A stretch of 64,000 nucleotides of DNA, from NCBI GenBank assembly GCA_028716225.1, contig JAQUQE010000006.1, positions 33,529-97,528 of the forward strand, written 5' to 3'. The translations under genes and the position numbers were made by a program. How positions within the stretch are numbered: position 1 is the first letter of the stretch; each line of letters opens with the position of its first letter. Shown one piece after another: positions 18,465-28,692 of this stretch. The notes beneath the pieces were generated by a model. The model did no database searches, had not been told where the DNA came from, and saw nothing but the letters and a program-made list of their open reading frames with translations. The stretch is from Dehalococcoidales bacterium. GTDB lineage: Bacteria; Chloroflexota; Dehalococcoidia; Dehalococcoidales; UBA5760.

Positions 18465-20312
18465 TTGACCAAACTCGATAGCATACTGCACCAGGTAAGC
18501 CGCCCGGCCCGCTACAGCGGGGGCGAGTGGAACAGTATCATCAAGGAATGGGATAAGACCGTCATCAGGGTCGCCCTCTCCTACCCGGACCTGTACGAAA
18601 TAGGCATGTCTGCCCTAGCGCTGCCCATCCTCTACGAGCTTATCAACAGCCGGGCCGACGTCCTTGCGGAAAGAGTCTATGCTCCGTGGCCGGATATGGA
18701 GGCGGCAATGCGCAAGCAGGGCATCCCCCTCTTCAGCCTCGAGTCCAAGCGCCCGCTCAGAGATTTCGATATTATCGGCTTTTCCTTAGGCTACGAGCTG
18801 ACCTATACCAATGTGCTGAATATGCTGCACCTAGCCGGAATACCGGTACTCGCCGCGGAGAGAGACAGCAGCTACCCGTTAGTAATCGCCGGCGGCTGCT
18901 GCGCCCTCAATCCGGAGCCGATGTCAGACTTCATTGATCTATTCGTAATCGGGGAAGGAGAAGAGGTGGTCCCGGAGATGCTTGACAGCCTGCGGGAGGG
19001 AAAATTGAACGGGGCCAGCAAAGAAAGCTTGCTGCGCCGGCTGGCCGCCATACCCGGCATCTATGTACCCGGGCTGTACCAGGTACAATACGATGTCAGC
19101 GGGCTGTTTAAAGAGATCTCCCCTACTACCGCCGAGGCCAGCCCCCGCGTCGAACGGCGGATAGTAGGCAAGCTTCCCCCGCCACCTACCCACCCGGTGG
19201 TCCCCTACCTTGAGGCGATCCATGACCGCGGCGCAATAGAGATACAGCGGGGCTGCAGCCGCGGCTGCCGCTTCTGCCAGGCAGGGATTTTCTACCGCCC
19301 GGTACGCGAACGCTCTCAGCAAGAGGTGATATGGGCACTGGGAGAGCTTATTTCTAATTGCGGATATAGCGAGGTCTCCTTGGTCTCGCTAAGCTCGAGT
19401 GACTACCCGCACATTGACGAGCTGGTAGAAAGACTCTTCCGCCGCTATCAGGCGGACAATCTTGTCCTGTCGCTACCCAGCCTGCGTATTGACAACTTCT
19501 CGGTAAGACTGCTCGACTCCCTGGCTGCCCATAAGAAGACGGGGCTCACCTTTGCTCCTGAAGCAGGCAGCGAGAGACTGCGCCAGACCATCAACAAGAA
19601 TACCAGTGATGATACCATCCTGGAAACGGCCGCCGAAGCCTTTGCCCGCGGCTGGAGCGGCCTCAAGCTCTACTTTATGCTCGGCCTGCCCACCGAAACC
19701 ACCACTGACATCGAAGCAATAATTAAGCTGGTGGAACGCATCAGCATTTTGGGTAGAACGGTAAAGGGGAGAAGACCCCAGATCAGAATCAGTCTGTCTA
19801 CCTTCGTCCCCAAGCCCCACACGCCCTTCCAGTGGGTCGCCCAGGAAAGCGAACAGCAGCTATGCACCAAGCACGAATTGCTCAAACAGGGCCTGCGCCG
19901 TAAGGATGTCCACCTCTCATGGCAGGAACCTAAGGTCAGCTTGCTCGAGGCAGCACTTTCCCGGGGGGACCGCCGTCTGGGTAGTGTTATCTACCGCGCC
20001 TGGCAGAAGGGCTCGGTTTTTGACGGCTGGGGAGAACACTTCAAGTACCAGAACTGGCTTAGCGCCTTTGCCGAAGCCGGGCTTGAGCCTGCTTTCTATG
20101 CCCAACGGCAGCGCCCCCTGAATGAGCCCCTGCCCTGGTCACACATTGATGTCGGTGTCAGGGAAGCCTTCCTCAAGCAGGAATATCACTACGCCCTGGA
20201 AAGCAGGTTAACCACTGACTGCCGTTACCAGGAGTGTAATGCCTGTGGGCTGGAGCGCCGGCAAGACTCATGCCAGCAGAAGTACCGCAACGTCAGTCAA
20301 AAGAGGCGATAG
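18465..20312 (+). CDS. TIGR03960-type radical SAM protein with B12-binding-like N-terminus
   Basis: 615 aa starting at TTG after GGGGAAG. The N-terminal part (about 30-200) resembles the cobalamin-binding domain of radical SAM methylthiotransferase-like proteins ([16 protein letters not shown]). The SAM cluster CSRGCRFC (CX3CX2C) is near residue 264. The C-terminus has a short Cys cluster ([12 protein letters not shown]). Relatives are often fused to, or adjacent to, a DUF2344 domain; here that domain is absent. Function unknown. Its last 20 bases overlap gyrA on the other strand. A TATAAT at 18438-18443 lies 22 bases upstream of the start. Confidence 0.88.
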   Translation: MTKLDSILHQVSRPARYSGGEWNSIIKEWDKTVIRVALSYPDLYEIGMSALALPILYELINSRADVLAERVYAPWPDMEAAMRKQGIPLFSLESKRPLRDFDIIGFSLGYELTYTNVLNMLHLAGIPVLAAERDSSYPLVIAGGCCALNPEPMSDFIDLFVIGEGEEVVPEMLDSLREGKLNGASKESLLRRLAAIPGIYVPGLYQVQYDVSGLFKEISPTTAEASPRVERRIVGKLPPPPTHPVVPYLEAIHDRGAIEIQRGCSRGCRFCQAGIFYRPVRERSQQEVIWALGELISNCGYSEVSLVSLSSSDYPHIDELVERLFRRYQADNLVLSLPSLRIDNFSVRLLDSLAAHKKTGLTFAPEAGSERLRQTINKNTSDDTILETAAEAFARGWSGLKLYFMLGLPTETTTDIEAIIKLVERISILGRTVKGRRPQIRISLSTFVPKPHTPFQWVAQESEQQLCTKHELLKQGLRRKDVHLSWQEPKVSLLEAALSRGDRRLGSVIYRAWQKGSVFDGWGEHFKYQNWLSAFAEAGLEPAFYAQRQRPLNEPLPWSHIDVGVREAFLKQEYHYALESRLTTDCRYQECNACGLERRQDSCQQKYRNVSQKRR

Positions 20313-22743
20313 CCGCCACGGTATCGTCTTCCCTCATCCGCATCAGGGTCACTCCCTGCGTACTCCTGCCCTGAATGGAAATGCCGCCCTTATCGGGGTC
20401 CTTCTCCCTGACCATAGTACGGGTGATAATGCCGTCAGCCGATATGATCATCAGCTGCTGCGAGCGGGAGACCAGCTTGGCATCAACAACCTGCCCGGTT
20501 TTTTCAACAACCTTAAAGGTCCTTACCCCGCTGCCGGCGCGGTGCTGCCGGGGGTAGTCCCCGATGGGGGTAAGCTTACCGAAGCCTCTGGTGGTGACTA
20601 TCAGCAGATAAGCCTCAGTAAAAACGACACCCATACTGACAACACGGTCATCTCCCAGTAGACGGATGCCACGCACCCCCCCGCTGGTCCGGGAGCTGGC
20701 CCGGAGTTCGGAGGTGGGGAACCTGATTGACTGGCCCTTTCTGGTGACCAGAACGATATCATCCTGGGCACTGGCCAGATGTGCCGATACCAGCTCGTCT
20801 CCTTCTTCCAGATCCATAGCGATAAGCCCGCTGCTGCGCACCTGGGCAAACCTTTCCACTGCCGTCTTTTTCACTTCGCCACAACAGGTGGCCATCAGCA
20901 GGTAGTCGCCCCGTTTAAAATCAGTCACCGCCACCATCGCGGTCACCCTCTCTCTTTCAACAACGGGAAAGAGGTTCACCACCGCGGTCCCCTTGCCGGT
21001 ACGGGAGCTGTCAGGAATCTCGTGGCACTTGAGACTGAAGACCTTACCCCGGTTGGTGAAGAAGAAGAGCCTGTCATGGGTATCCGCTACCACGAGCAGC
21101 CTGACGGCATCTTCCTCCCGGGTCGGGTGAGCCTGAACACCGTGTCCGCCACGGTGCTGCGCCCGGTAGGATTGAGCGGGCACCCTCTTGACAAACCCCC
21201 GTTTACTCAGGGTTACCACCATGCTCTGGTGAGGGATAAGGTCCTCTTCACTGAATTCGATGACCTCCTGCTCCTTAATCTCGGTGCGGCGCGGGTCGGC
21301 ATATTTAGCCTTTAATTCACCCACATCATCCTTAACCAGCATCAGTATCCGCCTTGGATTAGCCAGTAGTTCTTCCAGGTAAGCGATATTCTTCAACACC
21401 TCAGCATACTCATCGAGTATCTTCTGCCGCTCCAGACTGGCCAGGCGGCGCAGCGGCATATCAAGAATAGCCTGTGCCTGCACCTGGGATAGGCCGAAGT
21501 TGGTGATAAGATTCTGGCGAGCCTCTTCAGCCGTCCCCGACTTCCGGATAGTGGCAATCACCGCATCGATATTATCCAGGGCAATCTTAAGCCCTTCCAG
21601 GATATGGGCCTTCGCCTTAGCCTCCTTCAGTTCAAACCGGGAGCGCCGGGTGATAACCTGACTGCGAAAGTCGATGTAGTATTGAAGCGCTTCCTTAAGG
21701 CTGAGTACCCGAGGCTGACCATCAACCAGTGCCAGCATGTTAATGAAGAAAGCCGACTGCATCGCGGTATGCTTGTAGAGGGCATTAAGTACCGGCTGCG
21801 GCTGGGTATCCCTTCTCAACTCAATAACCAGCCGCATGCCCTGACGGTCTGATTCATCACGGATTTCACTGATACCCTTGACCTTTTTATCCTTGACCAG
21901 TTGCGCTATCCTTTCCACCAGGGTAGCCTTATATATCTGGTAAGGGAGCTCGGTAACCACTATCTGGCGGTGCCCGGGCTCCTTAGCATCTTCCACCAGA
22001 TGGGCCTTTGCCCGAACCATCACCTTACCGTGCCCGGTGGCATAGGCACTCTGAATACCGTCCCGCCCCAGTATGATGCCGGCGGTGGGGAAATCCGGCC
22101 CCTGGACAAACTGAATCAGTTCGTTAACCGTAGCCTCCGGGTTATCAATGAGGTAGGCAATGGCATCACAGACCTCACCCAGATTATGAGGCGGAATGTT
22201 AGTCGCCATCCCGACTGCAATACCCGAGCTACCGTTAAGCAGCAGGTTGGGCAGCCGCGCCGGCAGTACCACCGGCTCCTTGAGGCTGTTATCAAAGTTG
22301 GGCATAAAGTCCACGGTATCTTTATCAATGTCGACCAGCATCTGCTCGGAGATAGCAGCCAGACGCACCTCGGTATAACGCATCGCCGCCGGCGGGTCAT
22401 TATCCACGCTACCAAAATTCCCCTGCCCATCAACAAGAGTGCTCCGCATCGAGAAGTCCTGCGCCATACGTACCATAGCATCGTAAACAGAGGAATCACC
22501 ATGGGGATGATACTTACCCAGGACATCACCGACGACACGAGCGCTCTTCTTATAAGGACCGGAATGCTTTAGTCCCAGACCGTCCATAGCGTAGAGGATA
22601 CGCCGGTGCACCGGCTTCAGCCCATCCCTCACGTCGGGTAAGGCACGGGAAACGATAACACTCATCGCATAGTCAAGATAGGCGCTCTTTATCTCTTCTT
22701 CTATGTTTATTGCCCTTACTTTACCTACTACCATACTCAGCAA
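20293..22743 (-). CDS. gyrA: DNA gyrase subunit A
   Basis: 816 aa, breaks and rejoins DNA for negative supercoiling. Quinolone-resistance region [15 protein letters not shown] near residue 80, and catalytic Tyr in AMRYTEV near 122. Six C-terminal beta-pinwheel blades are visible as repeated (R/K)G-type segments. The GyrA box appears as QHRGGHGVQ. gyrB is 13 kb away at 35861-37789, not adjacent. gyrA follows the TPR gene by 6 bases and ends inside the convergent radical SAM gene. Confidence 0.97.
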   Translation of the reverse strand: MLSMVVGKVRAINIEEEIKSAYLDYAMSVIVSRALPDVRDGLKPVHRRILYAMDGLGLKHSGPYKKSARVVGDVLGKYHPHGDSSVYDAMVRMAQDFSMRSTLVDGQGNFGSVDNDPPAAMRYTEVRLAAISEQMLVDIDKDTVDFMPNFDNSLKEPVVLPARLPNLLLNGSSGIAVGMATNIPPHNLGEVCDAIAYLIDNPEATVNELIQFVQGPDFPTAGIILGRDGIQSAYATGHGKVMVRAKAHLVEDAKEPGHRQIVVTELPYQIYKATLVERIAQLVKDKKVKGISEIRDESDRQGMRLVIELRRDTQPQPVLNALYKHTAMQSAFFINMLALVDGQPRVLSLKEALQYYIDFRSQVITRRSRFELKEAKAKAHILEGLKIALDNIDAVIATIRKSGTAEEARQNLITNFGLSQVQAQAILDMPLRRLASLERQKILDEYAEVLKNIAYLEELLANPRRILMLVKDDVGELKAKYADPRRTEIKEQEVIEFSEEDLIPHQSMVVTLSKRGFVKRVPAQSYRAQHRGGHGVQAHPTREEDAVRLLVVADTHDRLFFFTNRGKVFSLKCHEIPDSSRTGKGTAVVNLFPVVERERVTAMVAVTDFKRGDYLLMATCCGEVKKTAVERFAQVRSSGLIAMDLEEGDELVSAHLASAQDDIVLVTRKGQSIRFPTSELRASSRTSGGVRGIRLLGDDRVVSMGVVFTEAYLLIVTTRGFGKLTPIGDYPRQHRAGSGVRTFKVVEKTGQVVDAKLVSRSQQLMIISADGIITRTMVREKDPDKGGISIQGRSTQGVTLMRMREDDTVAAIASFD

Positions 22744-22749
22744 AACCCC

Positions 22750-23544
22750 TTATTCTTCATTATCCTTATCATCAAGCTCGGGGGCACTCTCGGGCGGTAG
22801 TTCTATTCCCCCCATCGCGATTATACCGTAATAAGACTCTTCATCCGCCTCCTCAGAATCCAGCTCGTGCTTAACTCTCTCGCTGACATAAGGTCGAGGG
22901 CTCTTAAAACCTTTTAGCGGGAAGGAAGGACGATTGGCCTGAGAAGGGTCCTGATATGTCTCCCTGATGATGACGGTTACCCGATCCGCCGCCGCGCTGA
23001 CGATGGCGGCAATATACCGGTTACCCCCTTCGAGCAGCCGGTTAAGCCTCTGCCCATCTTTGGACCTGACCTGCCCCAGGTACTCACCGCGACTGTTCTC
23101 CACCGCCAAACCGGCGCCGTCTATCTTCAGGTAGACCTTATCCCCGGCCACCATCTTCGCCAGAACCTGAGGCGGCCCCAGGCGGGAAAGGCTGACCACT
23201 CCGGCCTTGCCGGTTTCCTCAATAAAGTGATACGGCTCGACATAGGGACCATCATTCGGGGTGCCGTCGACCTCGTCCAAATTGGATAACCGGTTAAGGT
23301 TCTTCTGGGCAATGGTATTATAAGGATCAAGCTCAATAGCCCGGCTGTAGGCCTCCCGGGCGTGAGAAAACTCCCCCAGCTCCGTATAGGCCCTGCCCAG
23401 CCGATTATAAGCGCTGACATCACCGGGGAAACCCTCTATCAGGTTCCGGTTCGCCGTCACCGCCTCCCGCCACCGGCCCTGCATCGCCAGATCGATCGCC
23501 TGTTTACTATACTGCTGTCTTAGTCCGGCTGATTCTTCTCCCAT
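22750..23544 (-). CDS. TPR-repeat protein of unknown function
   Basis: 264 aa. Residues about 10-95 hold two tetratricopeptide repeats (AMQGRWREAVTANRNLIEGFPGD; AYNRLGRAYTELGEF then AYSRAIELDP), a protein-binding scaffold. The C-terminal half is a beta-rich region with GDKVYLKIDGAGLAVENS and an acidic tail (DDKDNEE). No signal peptide. It lies between lysC and gyrA with a 6-base gap to gyrA. Partner unknown. Confidence 0.8.
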   Translation of the reverse strand: MGEESAGLRQQYSKQAIDLAMQGRWREAVTANRNLIEGFPGDVSAYNRLGRAYTELGEFSHAREAYSRAIELDPYNTIAQKNLNRLSNLDEVDGTPNDGPYVEPYHFIEETGKAGVVSLSRLGPPQVLAKMVAGDKVYLKIDGAGLAVENSRGEYLGQVRSKDGQRLNRLLEGGNRYIAAIVSAAADRVTVIIRETYQDPSQANRPSFPLKGFKSPRPYVSERVKHELDSEEADEESYYGIIAMGGIELPPESAPELDDKDNEE

Positions 23545-23588
23545 ACAATACCATCTCCGCAGCCATTACCGATTCTATCCGCTCCGGC

Positions 23589-24809
23589 CTAGTCCTGAAC
23601 CTCCAGCTCAAACGCCCGGTGTAAGGCACACACTGCCTTTTTGACCTCAGCCTCATCGACAATACAGGTTATCCTTATCTCCGAAGTAGTAATCATATGA
23701 ATATTAATGCCTTCCTCACTGAGCACCTGAAACATCTTCGCCGCGTAGCCCGGCGTATTCTGCATCCCGGTACCGACGATGCTTACCTTACCCAGGCTGG
23801 TCTTACTGATACACTGCTTGGCCTCAATCGATCCGGCTACGGGCTCTATAACACGCATTGCCTCCGCCAGATCACCCTTAGCAACGGTGAAGGTCAAATC
23901 GGTGATATTATCAATGCTGGCGTTCTGCACAATGGTATCAACGCTGATACCAGCCTCGGCTAACGGACGGAAGATAGACGAGGCGATACCCGGCCGATCC
24001 GAAACTCCGACAACAGTTATTTTCGCCACATCAAGATCGTGTGCGACTCCCCTCACCTTATTTCGAACTTCCATAGACGCTCCTCCATGAATTAATGTTC
24101 CCGGCTCTCGCGAGAAGCTGGAGGCCACCAGAATAGGGATACCGTATAGCTCCCCCAGCTCAACCGCCCTGGGATGCATGACCCTGCTTCCGTAGGTCGC
24201 CAACTCCAGCATTTCATCATAGCCAATCTCAGCCAGCGGACGGGCCTGGGGGACCAGCCGCGGGTCGGCAGTATAGACGCCGTCAACATCGGTGTATATC
24301 TGGCACCCTCCCGCCCCCAGACTGGCCGCCAGGGCTACCGCAGTGGTATCGGAGCCGCCCCTGCCCAGAGTAGTCACATCCATCTCATCGGTAACGCCCT
24401 GAAACCCGGCCACGATAACGATATTCCCCTTCTCCAGTTCGCTGACCACTCTCCGCGCCTCAATCTTAAGGATTCGCGCCCGGCTATAAACAGAGTCGGT
24501 TCTTATCCCGGCCTGAGCGCCGCTCAAGCTGATCGCCTGGTACCCAATCTCCTTCAAGGCCATCGCCAGCAGTGTGCTGGAAACAAGCTCACCGGTGGAG
24601 AGCAAGGTATCAAACTCCCTCACATCAGGACGGGTGGCAACCTGATAGGCCAGCTCGATGAGGTCATCAGTAGTATCTCCCATTGCCGAGACGACTACTA
24701 CCACCTGGTTGCCCTCATCCCTGGTGGTAGCTATACGCCGGGCAACGTTCTTAATCCGCCCGGCATCGGCTACCGACGAACCACCATACTTCTGCACAAC
24801 TAATGCCAT
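23589..24809 (-). CDS. lysC: aspartate kinase
   Basis: Phosphorylates aspartate for lysine, threonine and methionine synthesis. 406 aa from the ATG at 24809 (MALVVQKYGG), the family's usual start; a TTG at 24830 would add 7 residues. Kinase domain KYGGSSVAD, LSGAQAGI, GRGGSDTTAVALA. Two C-terminal ACT domains (TVVGVSDRPGIASSIF; VSIVGTGMQNTPGYAAKMF) give feedback control. Located between apgM and the TPR gene in one minus-strand row. Confidence 0.96.
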   Translation of the reverse strand: MALVVQKYGGSSVADAGRIKNVARRIATTRDEGNQVVVVVSAMGDTTDDLIELAYQVATRPDVREFDTLLSTGELVSSTLLAMALKEIGYQAISLSGAQAGIRTDSVYSRARILKIEARRVVSELEKGNIVIVAGFQGVTDEMDVTTLGRGGSDTTAVALAASLGAGGCQIYTDVDGVYTADPRLVPQARPLAEIGYDEMLELATYGSRVMHPRAVELGELYGIPILVASSFSREPGTLIHGGASMEVRNKVRGVAHDLDVAKITVVGVSDRPGIASSIFRPLAEAGISVDTIVQNASIDNITDLTFTVAKGDLAEAMRVIEPVAGSIEAKQCISKTSLGKVSIVGTGMQNTPGYAAKMFQVLSEEGINIHMITTSEIRITCIVDEAEVKKAVCALHRAFELEVQD

Positions 24810-24851
24810 CTGGTCTTTAACCTCTATCAAATTTATCCGGCCGGCTGATAG

Positions 24852-26054
24852 TTACGACACACCGGACTGAATACCTATTAACCTGCCCATAATATTATAA
24901 CCGGGGTCAAGAAACAAGCCCGTTTTTGCTGCCTCAACCTCGGTAAGACGCCCGGCCCCGCCGGCACTCAACCCCATACCCCAGAGAATAAAGGGGACCG
25001 GCTCCGGGGTATGAGTGCGTAACTCGACAGGGGTGGGGTGGTCGGGCGTAACCAACACCCGGAGCGGTTCTCCCCGCCAGGAGCGTAGTTGAGCGGCCAC
25101 CTCTGCGTCCACTCGCTGTATAGCGGCCACCTTATCATCAACTGAACCGGTATGACCAGCCTCATCCGGGGCCTCAATATGAACAACCACCAAGTCATAT
25201 TGGTCAAGGGCGGCCAGGGCACCGGCCCCCTGAGCACCAAAATCGGTATCCATACCGTCGGTCACCCCGGCGATATCGAGTACTCCCATGCCCATCACCC
25301 GTGCCATCCCCTGAATAACGTCGACCCCCGATGTTACCGCGGCGCTTAAGCCGTAGACCTGCCGGAAAGCAGGAATATCGGGAACCCTGCGGCTGCCCCA
25401 GAAGAGCCATATCATACTGGCCGGAAGGCTGCCCCGAGACCTCCGCTTGACATTCACCGGGTGGTCACGGAGTATTGCCTCCGAACGCTGCATCAGATCC
25501 CGCAATAGCCAGCTCCCCGGACCTTTGGGCAGAAACTCTTTAATCAACCTGTCCGGGATATTGTGTGGCGGTGTACAGGAGGCCTCCAGGGTATCCTCCC
25601 GCCCCTTAACCCTGCAGATATGCCGGTAGCCAATTCCAGGATAGAAGTGAACACCCCCGCTACCGAGTTCTTCCTCCAGGGTAGCGATAAGCTCCCCGGC
25701 CTCGCTGCTGCTGATATGACCGGCGCTGTAGTCCCGCATCCTGCCGTCGTGTACCGCCACGAGATTACACCGGAAGACGACCTCGTCCTCATCGATAGTA
25801 ACGCCCATATTCCTCGCCTCAATGGCGGCCCTGCCAATCCGGTACCGTCCCGGGTCATAGCCGAGCAGCGACATACAGGCACAGGCACTGTCAGGCTCCA
25901 TCCCCGCCGGAACGGTACGGACAAGCCCCACGGTACCCTCCTGCGCCATCGCATCCAGATTTGGCGTATGCGCCAGCTCCAGAGAGGTCTTACCTCCCCG
26001 CTCCGCAAGCGGCCAGCCAGCCGCACCATCAATTATCAGAACGCAGTATTTCAA
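24852..26054 (-). CDS. apgM: 2,3-bisphosphoglycerate-independent phosphoglycerate mutase, archaeal type
   Basis: Interconverts 3- and 2-phosphoglycerate. About 400 aa, alkaline phosphatase superfamily: LIIDGAAGWPL with the first metal Asp near residue 8, AHTPNLDAMA, then DSACACMSLLGYDP. Late metal ligands are in HIEAPDEAGHTG and VTPDHPTPVELRTHT. I place the start at TTG 26054 (GGGG site just upstream, MKYCVLIIDG). The frame is open to 26120, but the added residues do not fit the family. First gene of the apgM-lysC-TPR-gyrA row. Confidence 0.92.
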   Translation of the reverse strand: MKYCVLIIDGAAGWPLAERGGKTSLELAHTPNLDAMAQEGTVGLVRTVPAGMEPDSACACMSLLGYDPGRYRIGRAAIEARNMGVTIDEDEVVFRCNLVAVHDGRMRDYSAGHISSSEAGELIATLEEELGSGGVHFYPGIGYRHICRVKGREDTLEASCTPPHNIPDRLIKEFLPKGPGSWLLRDLMQRSEAILRDHPVNVKRRSRGSLPASMIWLFWGSRRVPDIPAFRQVYGLSAAVTSGVDVIQGMARVMGMGVLDIAGVTDGMDTDFGAQGAGALAALDQYDLVVVHIEAPDEAGHTGSVDDKVAAIQRVDAEVAAQLRSWRGEPLRVLVTPDHPTPVELRTHTPEPVPFILWGMGLSAGGAGRLTEVEAAKTGLFLDPGYNIMGRLIGIQSGVS

Positions 26055-26139
26055 AATCGCCCCCGGTGAGGACACATTATATTCCAAAAGTCCGAGACAG
26101 CCCAAATCACACTCCGGCACTCTTCCGGAAAGGTTATTG

Positions 26140-26169
26140 TTGCCGAAACCGGTCGATTCTGTCTATAAT
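26140..26169 (+). promoter_or_regulatory. promoter of tRNA-Pro
   Basis: TTGCCG (26140-26145), 18-base spacer, TATAAT (26164-26169). The tRNA begins 9 bases past the -10 box, consistent with a short or absent leader. Confidence 0.7.
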
Positions 26170-26177
26170 ACCAGTGC

Positions 26178-26253
26178 CGGGGTGTAGCGCAGATGGCAGC
26201 GCGCAGCGTTCGGGACGCTGAGGTCGGAGGTTCAAGTCCTCTCACCCCGACCA
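26178..26253 (+). tRNA. tRNA-Pro, anticodon CGG, CCA encoded
   Basis: 76 bases folding as a full cloverleaf: acceptor CGGGGTG/CACCCCG, D-stem GCGC/GCGC, anticodon stem CAGCG/CGCTG around loop TTCGGGA, variable AGGTC, T-stem GGAGG/CCTCT with loop TTCAAGT, discriminator A and CCA. Reads the CCG codon. Its 3' half is repeated at 29287. Confidence 0.95.
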
Positions 26254-26279
26254 TCACCCGAACCGGCTACCCCCTTTTT
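26216..26279 (+). repeat. direct repeat, copy 1 (3' half of tRNA-Pro; attL-like)
   Basis: 64 bases from the anticodon stem through the CCA and 26 bases beyond, matching 29287-29350 with about five mismatches. Two blocks (CGCTGAGGTCGGAGG onward, and CCGACCATCACCC onward) are identical for 23 or more bases each. Confidence 0.9.
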
Positions 26280-26405
26280 GGCTTTTCTTTTCCACTAAAT
26301 AAGAACTGCCCCTCTGAAAGTCAGATGTTTCCAGGGCAGCTCCTACAGTTATTATACCGCAAAGTCAATACTGGGTACAGCTATGAATGCTGCTTTTTTC
26401 TCCGC

Positions 26406-26882
26406 TCAACTCATCGACGACATTCGGCAACTGCGTGGCGCCGCCATAAGCACGGGGGTAATGGAGTGGCGTAGAACTCTATCGGCTACACTACCGAGGG
26501 CCCAACGGGTGATCCCCGACCTTCCGTGTGTGCTCATGATAATCAGGTCCACCCCGTTTTTCTCGGCATAGCTCACTATCTCTTCGGCGGGCATTCCGTG
26601 GACCACGGCAGTCTTGACAATCAGGCCATCCTGCTTCATTTTCTCGGCCACCTTGGTCAGATAGTCCTTGCCATAGGCCTCTTCTTTCACCTCTCCCTGG
26701 TGGAGTTCTTCTTCCGTAAGACCGACGTGCCGGTAGTGCATTTCGCCTTTATGGTAGGGCTCGACGACATACAGCAAGACGACTTCGGGGTTTTGACACC
26801 CCTTAGCCACTGCCCTCAGGTGCCCCAGAGTGCACTCTGAGAATTCTGAACCATCCAACGGGGCTAGTATTTTTCTGTACAT
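26406..26882 (-). CDS. universal stress protein, UspA family
   Basis: 158 aa single-domain Usp. Start MYRKILAPLDGSEFSE. The ATP-binding signature is complete near residues 118-138 (STHGRSG then GSVADRVLRHS), so it belongs to the ATP-binding branch. Strong AAGGAGG site before ATG. Lies just inside the tRNA-Pro-bounded segment. Role probably in stress or starvation tolerance; no partner is encoded nearby. Confidence 0.92.
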   Translation of the reverse strand: MYRKILAPLDGSEFSECTLGHLRAVAKGCQNPEVVLLYVVEPYHKGEMHYRHVGLTEEELHQGEVKEEAYGKDYLTKVAEKMKQDGLIVKTAVVHGMPAEEIVSYAEKNGVDLIIMSTHGRSGITRWALGSVADRVLRHSITPVLMAAPRSCRMSSMS

Positions 26883-27058
26883 TTTCCCTCCTTGATATTC
26901 CTAATTTTAGTATGTTTAGAGCGTCACCGCCGACCTGCCCCCGGTAGTGATACTAATTCTTAGGTCATTGCCGCGCCGGAATAGTTTCAGGAGATATAAC
27001 CAGCGGGACCTCAATCATATTTATAATGCCAATCAAACATAGATGTCAATACACAAGG

Positions 27059-27601
27059 CTAACCTGCCCTTTTTTGCGAGATTATTACTCTTATTAACCC
27101 CTGCATTATGTTTAGGGCAGGTACTTGCTGCCGATACTCAAGGTAATCGTCGCCAAACTTCTTAATGAGCGCCTCCTCCTCTTTCCTTTGTACGACTGTA
27201 TAGAGAAGTATTACCACAACGTAGGCAACTATACACGCAATGGACAGCCTCCAGAGCATAAGCCCGAAACAAAGCATGAATACCGCTAGTGCCATCGGGT
27301 GTCTTATGTATCGGTATATCCCCGAGGTCACCATGCGGTCAATCTCTAGATGACGGCCTTTTTCTGGAGCTCCTCTTGCCCTCAGTGCAGTCAATGCGAA
27401 TAAGTAGGTGGAGACGCTGACCAAAACAATACTAAGCCCGGCTATCTGCAGCACTCCCGTGTTAGCAAGCATTCTATGAAATACTCCACCGAAGATCACT
27501 TCGGAAACTGGGAGGAAACTAAAGAGTAATGTGCCGAAAAAGACGGACAGGCTCAGGTGACCGTAGAGTTCAGAAGCTTTTTCCCTCTCTCGGATTGTCA
27601 T
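27059..27601 (-). CDS. isoprenylcysteine carboxyl methyltransferase (ICMT)-like membrane protein
   Basis: 180 aa from ATG 27601. Four or five hydrophobic helices. The C-terminal signature RYIRHPMALAVFMLCFG, then EEALIKKFGDDYLEYRQQVP, is the SAM-binding region of the ICMT/PEMT/NnrU group. The actual methyl acceptor is unknown. The frame stays open 36 codons upstream of the ATG and encodes another hydrophobic helix (LIVFGSLTVWNIV) without ATG, GTG or TTG. An ATT at 27661, 9 bases after GAGGGG, could be a rare start. Otherwise the N-terminus is lost. Confidence 0.78.
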   Translation of the reverse strand: MTIREREKASELYGHLSLSVFFGTLLFSFLPVSEVIFGGVFHRMLANTGVLQIAGLSIVLVSVSTYLFALTALRARGAPEKGRHLEIDRMVTSGIYRYIRHPMALAVFMLCFGLMLWRLSIACIVAYVVVILLYTVVQRKEEEALIKKFGDDYLEYRQQVPALNIMQGLIRVIISQKRAG

Positions 27602-27920
27602 TACAATATTCCATACCGTCAGTGAACCAAAGACGATAAGCCCTGATAAGTCAGTCAGAATATCTCTATACCCCTCTTCCAGGGCAACCCCCTGCCCCCT
27701 GTATCTGTCTCAAGGAATGATATGTGCTACCCAAATTATAACAAAATAATAGCCTGCCCTTTTTCTAACTCAGCAAGTAGGGGCATATCTCTACAGTATC
27801 GTCGGGTTGCGTTGCCTTCGTATTTAGGTAGGGTAGAGTGTTGACAAAGTGTTACTCGCAAATTAAAATCTATCCCTAACAACGTCCAGAGTCGTGCGAT
27901 TTCCCACCCGGAGGACATTC
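27602..27920. other. AT-rich divergent gap inside the island
   Basis: Holds the open upstream extension of the methyltransferase frame (27602-27709) and the promoter at 27841-27869. The stretch between shows no gene. A cluster of AT-only runs (AATTATAACAAAATAATA) lies at 27734-27751. Confidence 0.5.
27841..27869 (+). promoter_or_regulatory. consensus sigma-70-type promoter for the DUF6512-like gene
   Basis: TTGACA (27841-27846), exactly 17 bases, TAAAAT (27864-27869). The start codon follows at 27921. Confidence 0.75.
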
Positions 27921-28475
27921 TTGGAAGAGAACTGTACAGTAAACAGAAAAAGAGACCTACGGAAATGGGAACTTATCGGTATTGCTGTTGTTGCGAGCCT
28001 GGGTGCGATGTTTCATTTTGTTTTCGAATGGTCTGGTGGACTACCGCCTGTCGGTGCCATTGCCCCCGTTAATGAGAGTGTATTTGAGCACCTTAAGATG
28101 ACTTACTGGCCAGCCTTGTTTTATGCCGCGATTGAATATCGGCATATCAAAGAATACACAAAGAATTTCGTGGCTGCCAAAACCGCCAGTCTCTATATAA
28201 TGCCACTGACTATCATTGCTGGTTTCTATGCATACACAACCATTACTGGTACCGAAAGCCTGATAGCTGACATCTCACTATTCATTGGGGCAGTAGCCCT
28301 CGGCCAATTCGCAAGCTACAAGATAATGATTAAAAAGCCCTTATCGTCAGCACTTTACAGAGCAGCTATGGTAGGCTTAATCTCACTGGGCATAATCTAT
28401 GCGGTTTTCACTTTCTATCCGCCTCATTTACCTATGTTTATGGACTCGACAACCGGGACATATGGCATACATTAA
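27921..28475 (+). CDS. DUF6512-like membrane protein
   Basis: 184 aa from TTG 27921, chosen because CCGGAGG ends 6 bases upstream; the longer frame starting at GTG 27894 has no such site. Five to six hydrophobic helices. Motifs WELIGI..., FHFVFEWSG and IAPVNESVFEHLKM look like the DUF6512 family of unknown function. Low GC compared with genes outside the segment. No enzymatic motif is visible. Confidence 0.75.
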   Translation: MEENCTVNRKRDLRKWELIGIAVVASLGAMFHFVFEWSGGLPPVGAIAPVNESVFEHLKMTYWPALFYAAIEYRHIKEYTKNFVAAKTASLYIMPLTIIAGFYAYTTITGTESLIADISLFIGAVALGQFASYKIMIKKPLSSALYRAAMVGLISLGIIYAVFTFYPPHLPMFMDSTTGTYGIH

Positions 28476-28520
28476 TAAATAGCAAATAAAGACCGAAGCA
28501 AACGGCAGTTCGTCTCTAAA

Positions 28521-28549
28521 TTGACAGGCGTTAATTCCGGGAGTATACT
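28521..28549 (+). promoter_or_regulatory. promoter with overlapping 12-base palindrome
   Basis: TTGACA (28521-28526), 17 bases, TATACT (28544-28549). The perfect palindrome GGAGTATACTCC (28541-28552) covers the -10 box and is placed as an operator would be. Confidence 0.65.
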
Positions 28550-28692
28550 CCACCCATATAGAATGTCGGGGCAGATTGGTACGTTGGCGCGGGCGTTTAC
28601 CGCCGCCTTTAAGTAGGCACTCGGATTACGGACAGCCAGTGAAACCGCTCTCGAATGGTCGGTTTTATGCTTATATAAGGAGTAGGAGAACT

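Noticed and set aside
26051..26257. Minus-strand frame reading GVRGLEPPTSAS
   Set aside because: A well-known false protein produced by the antisense of a tRNA gene.
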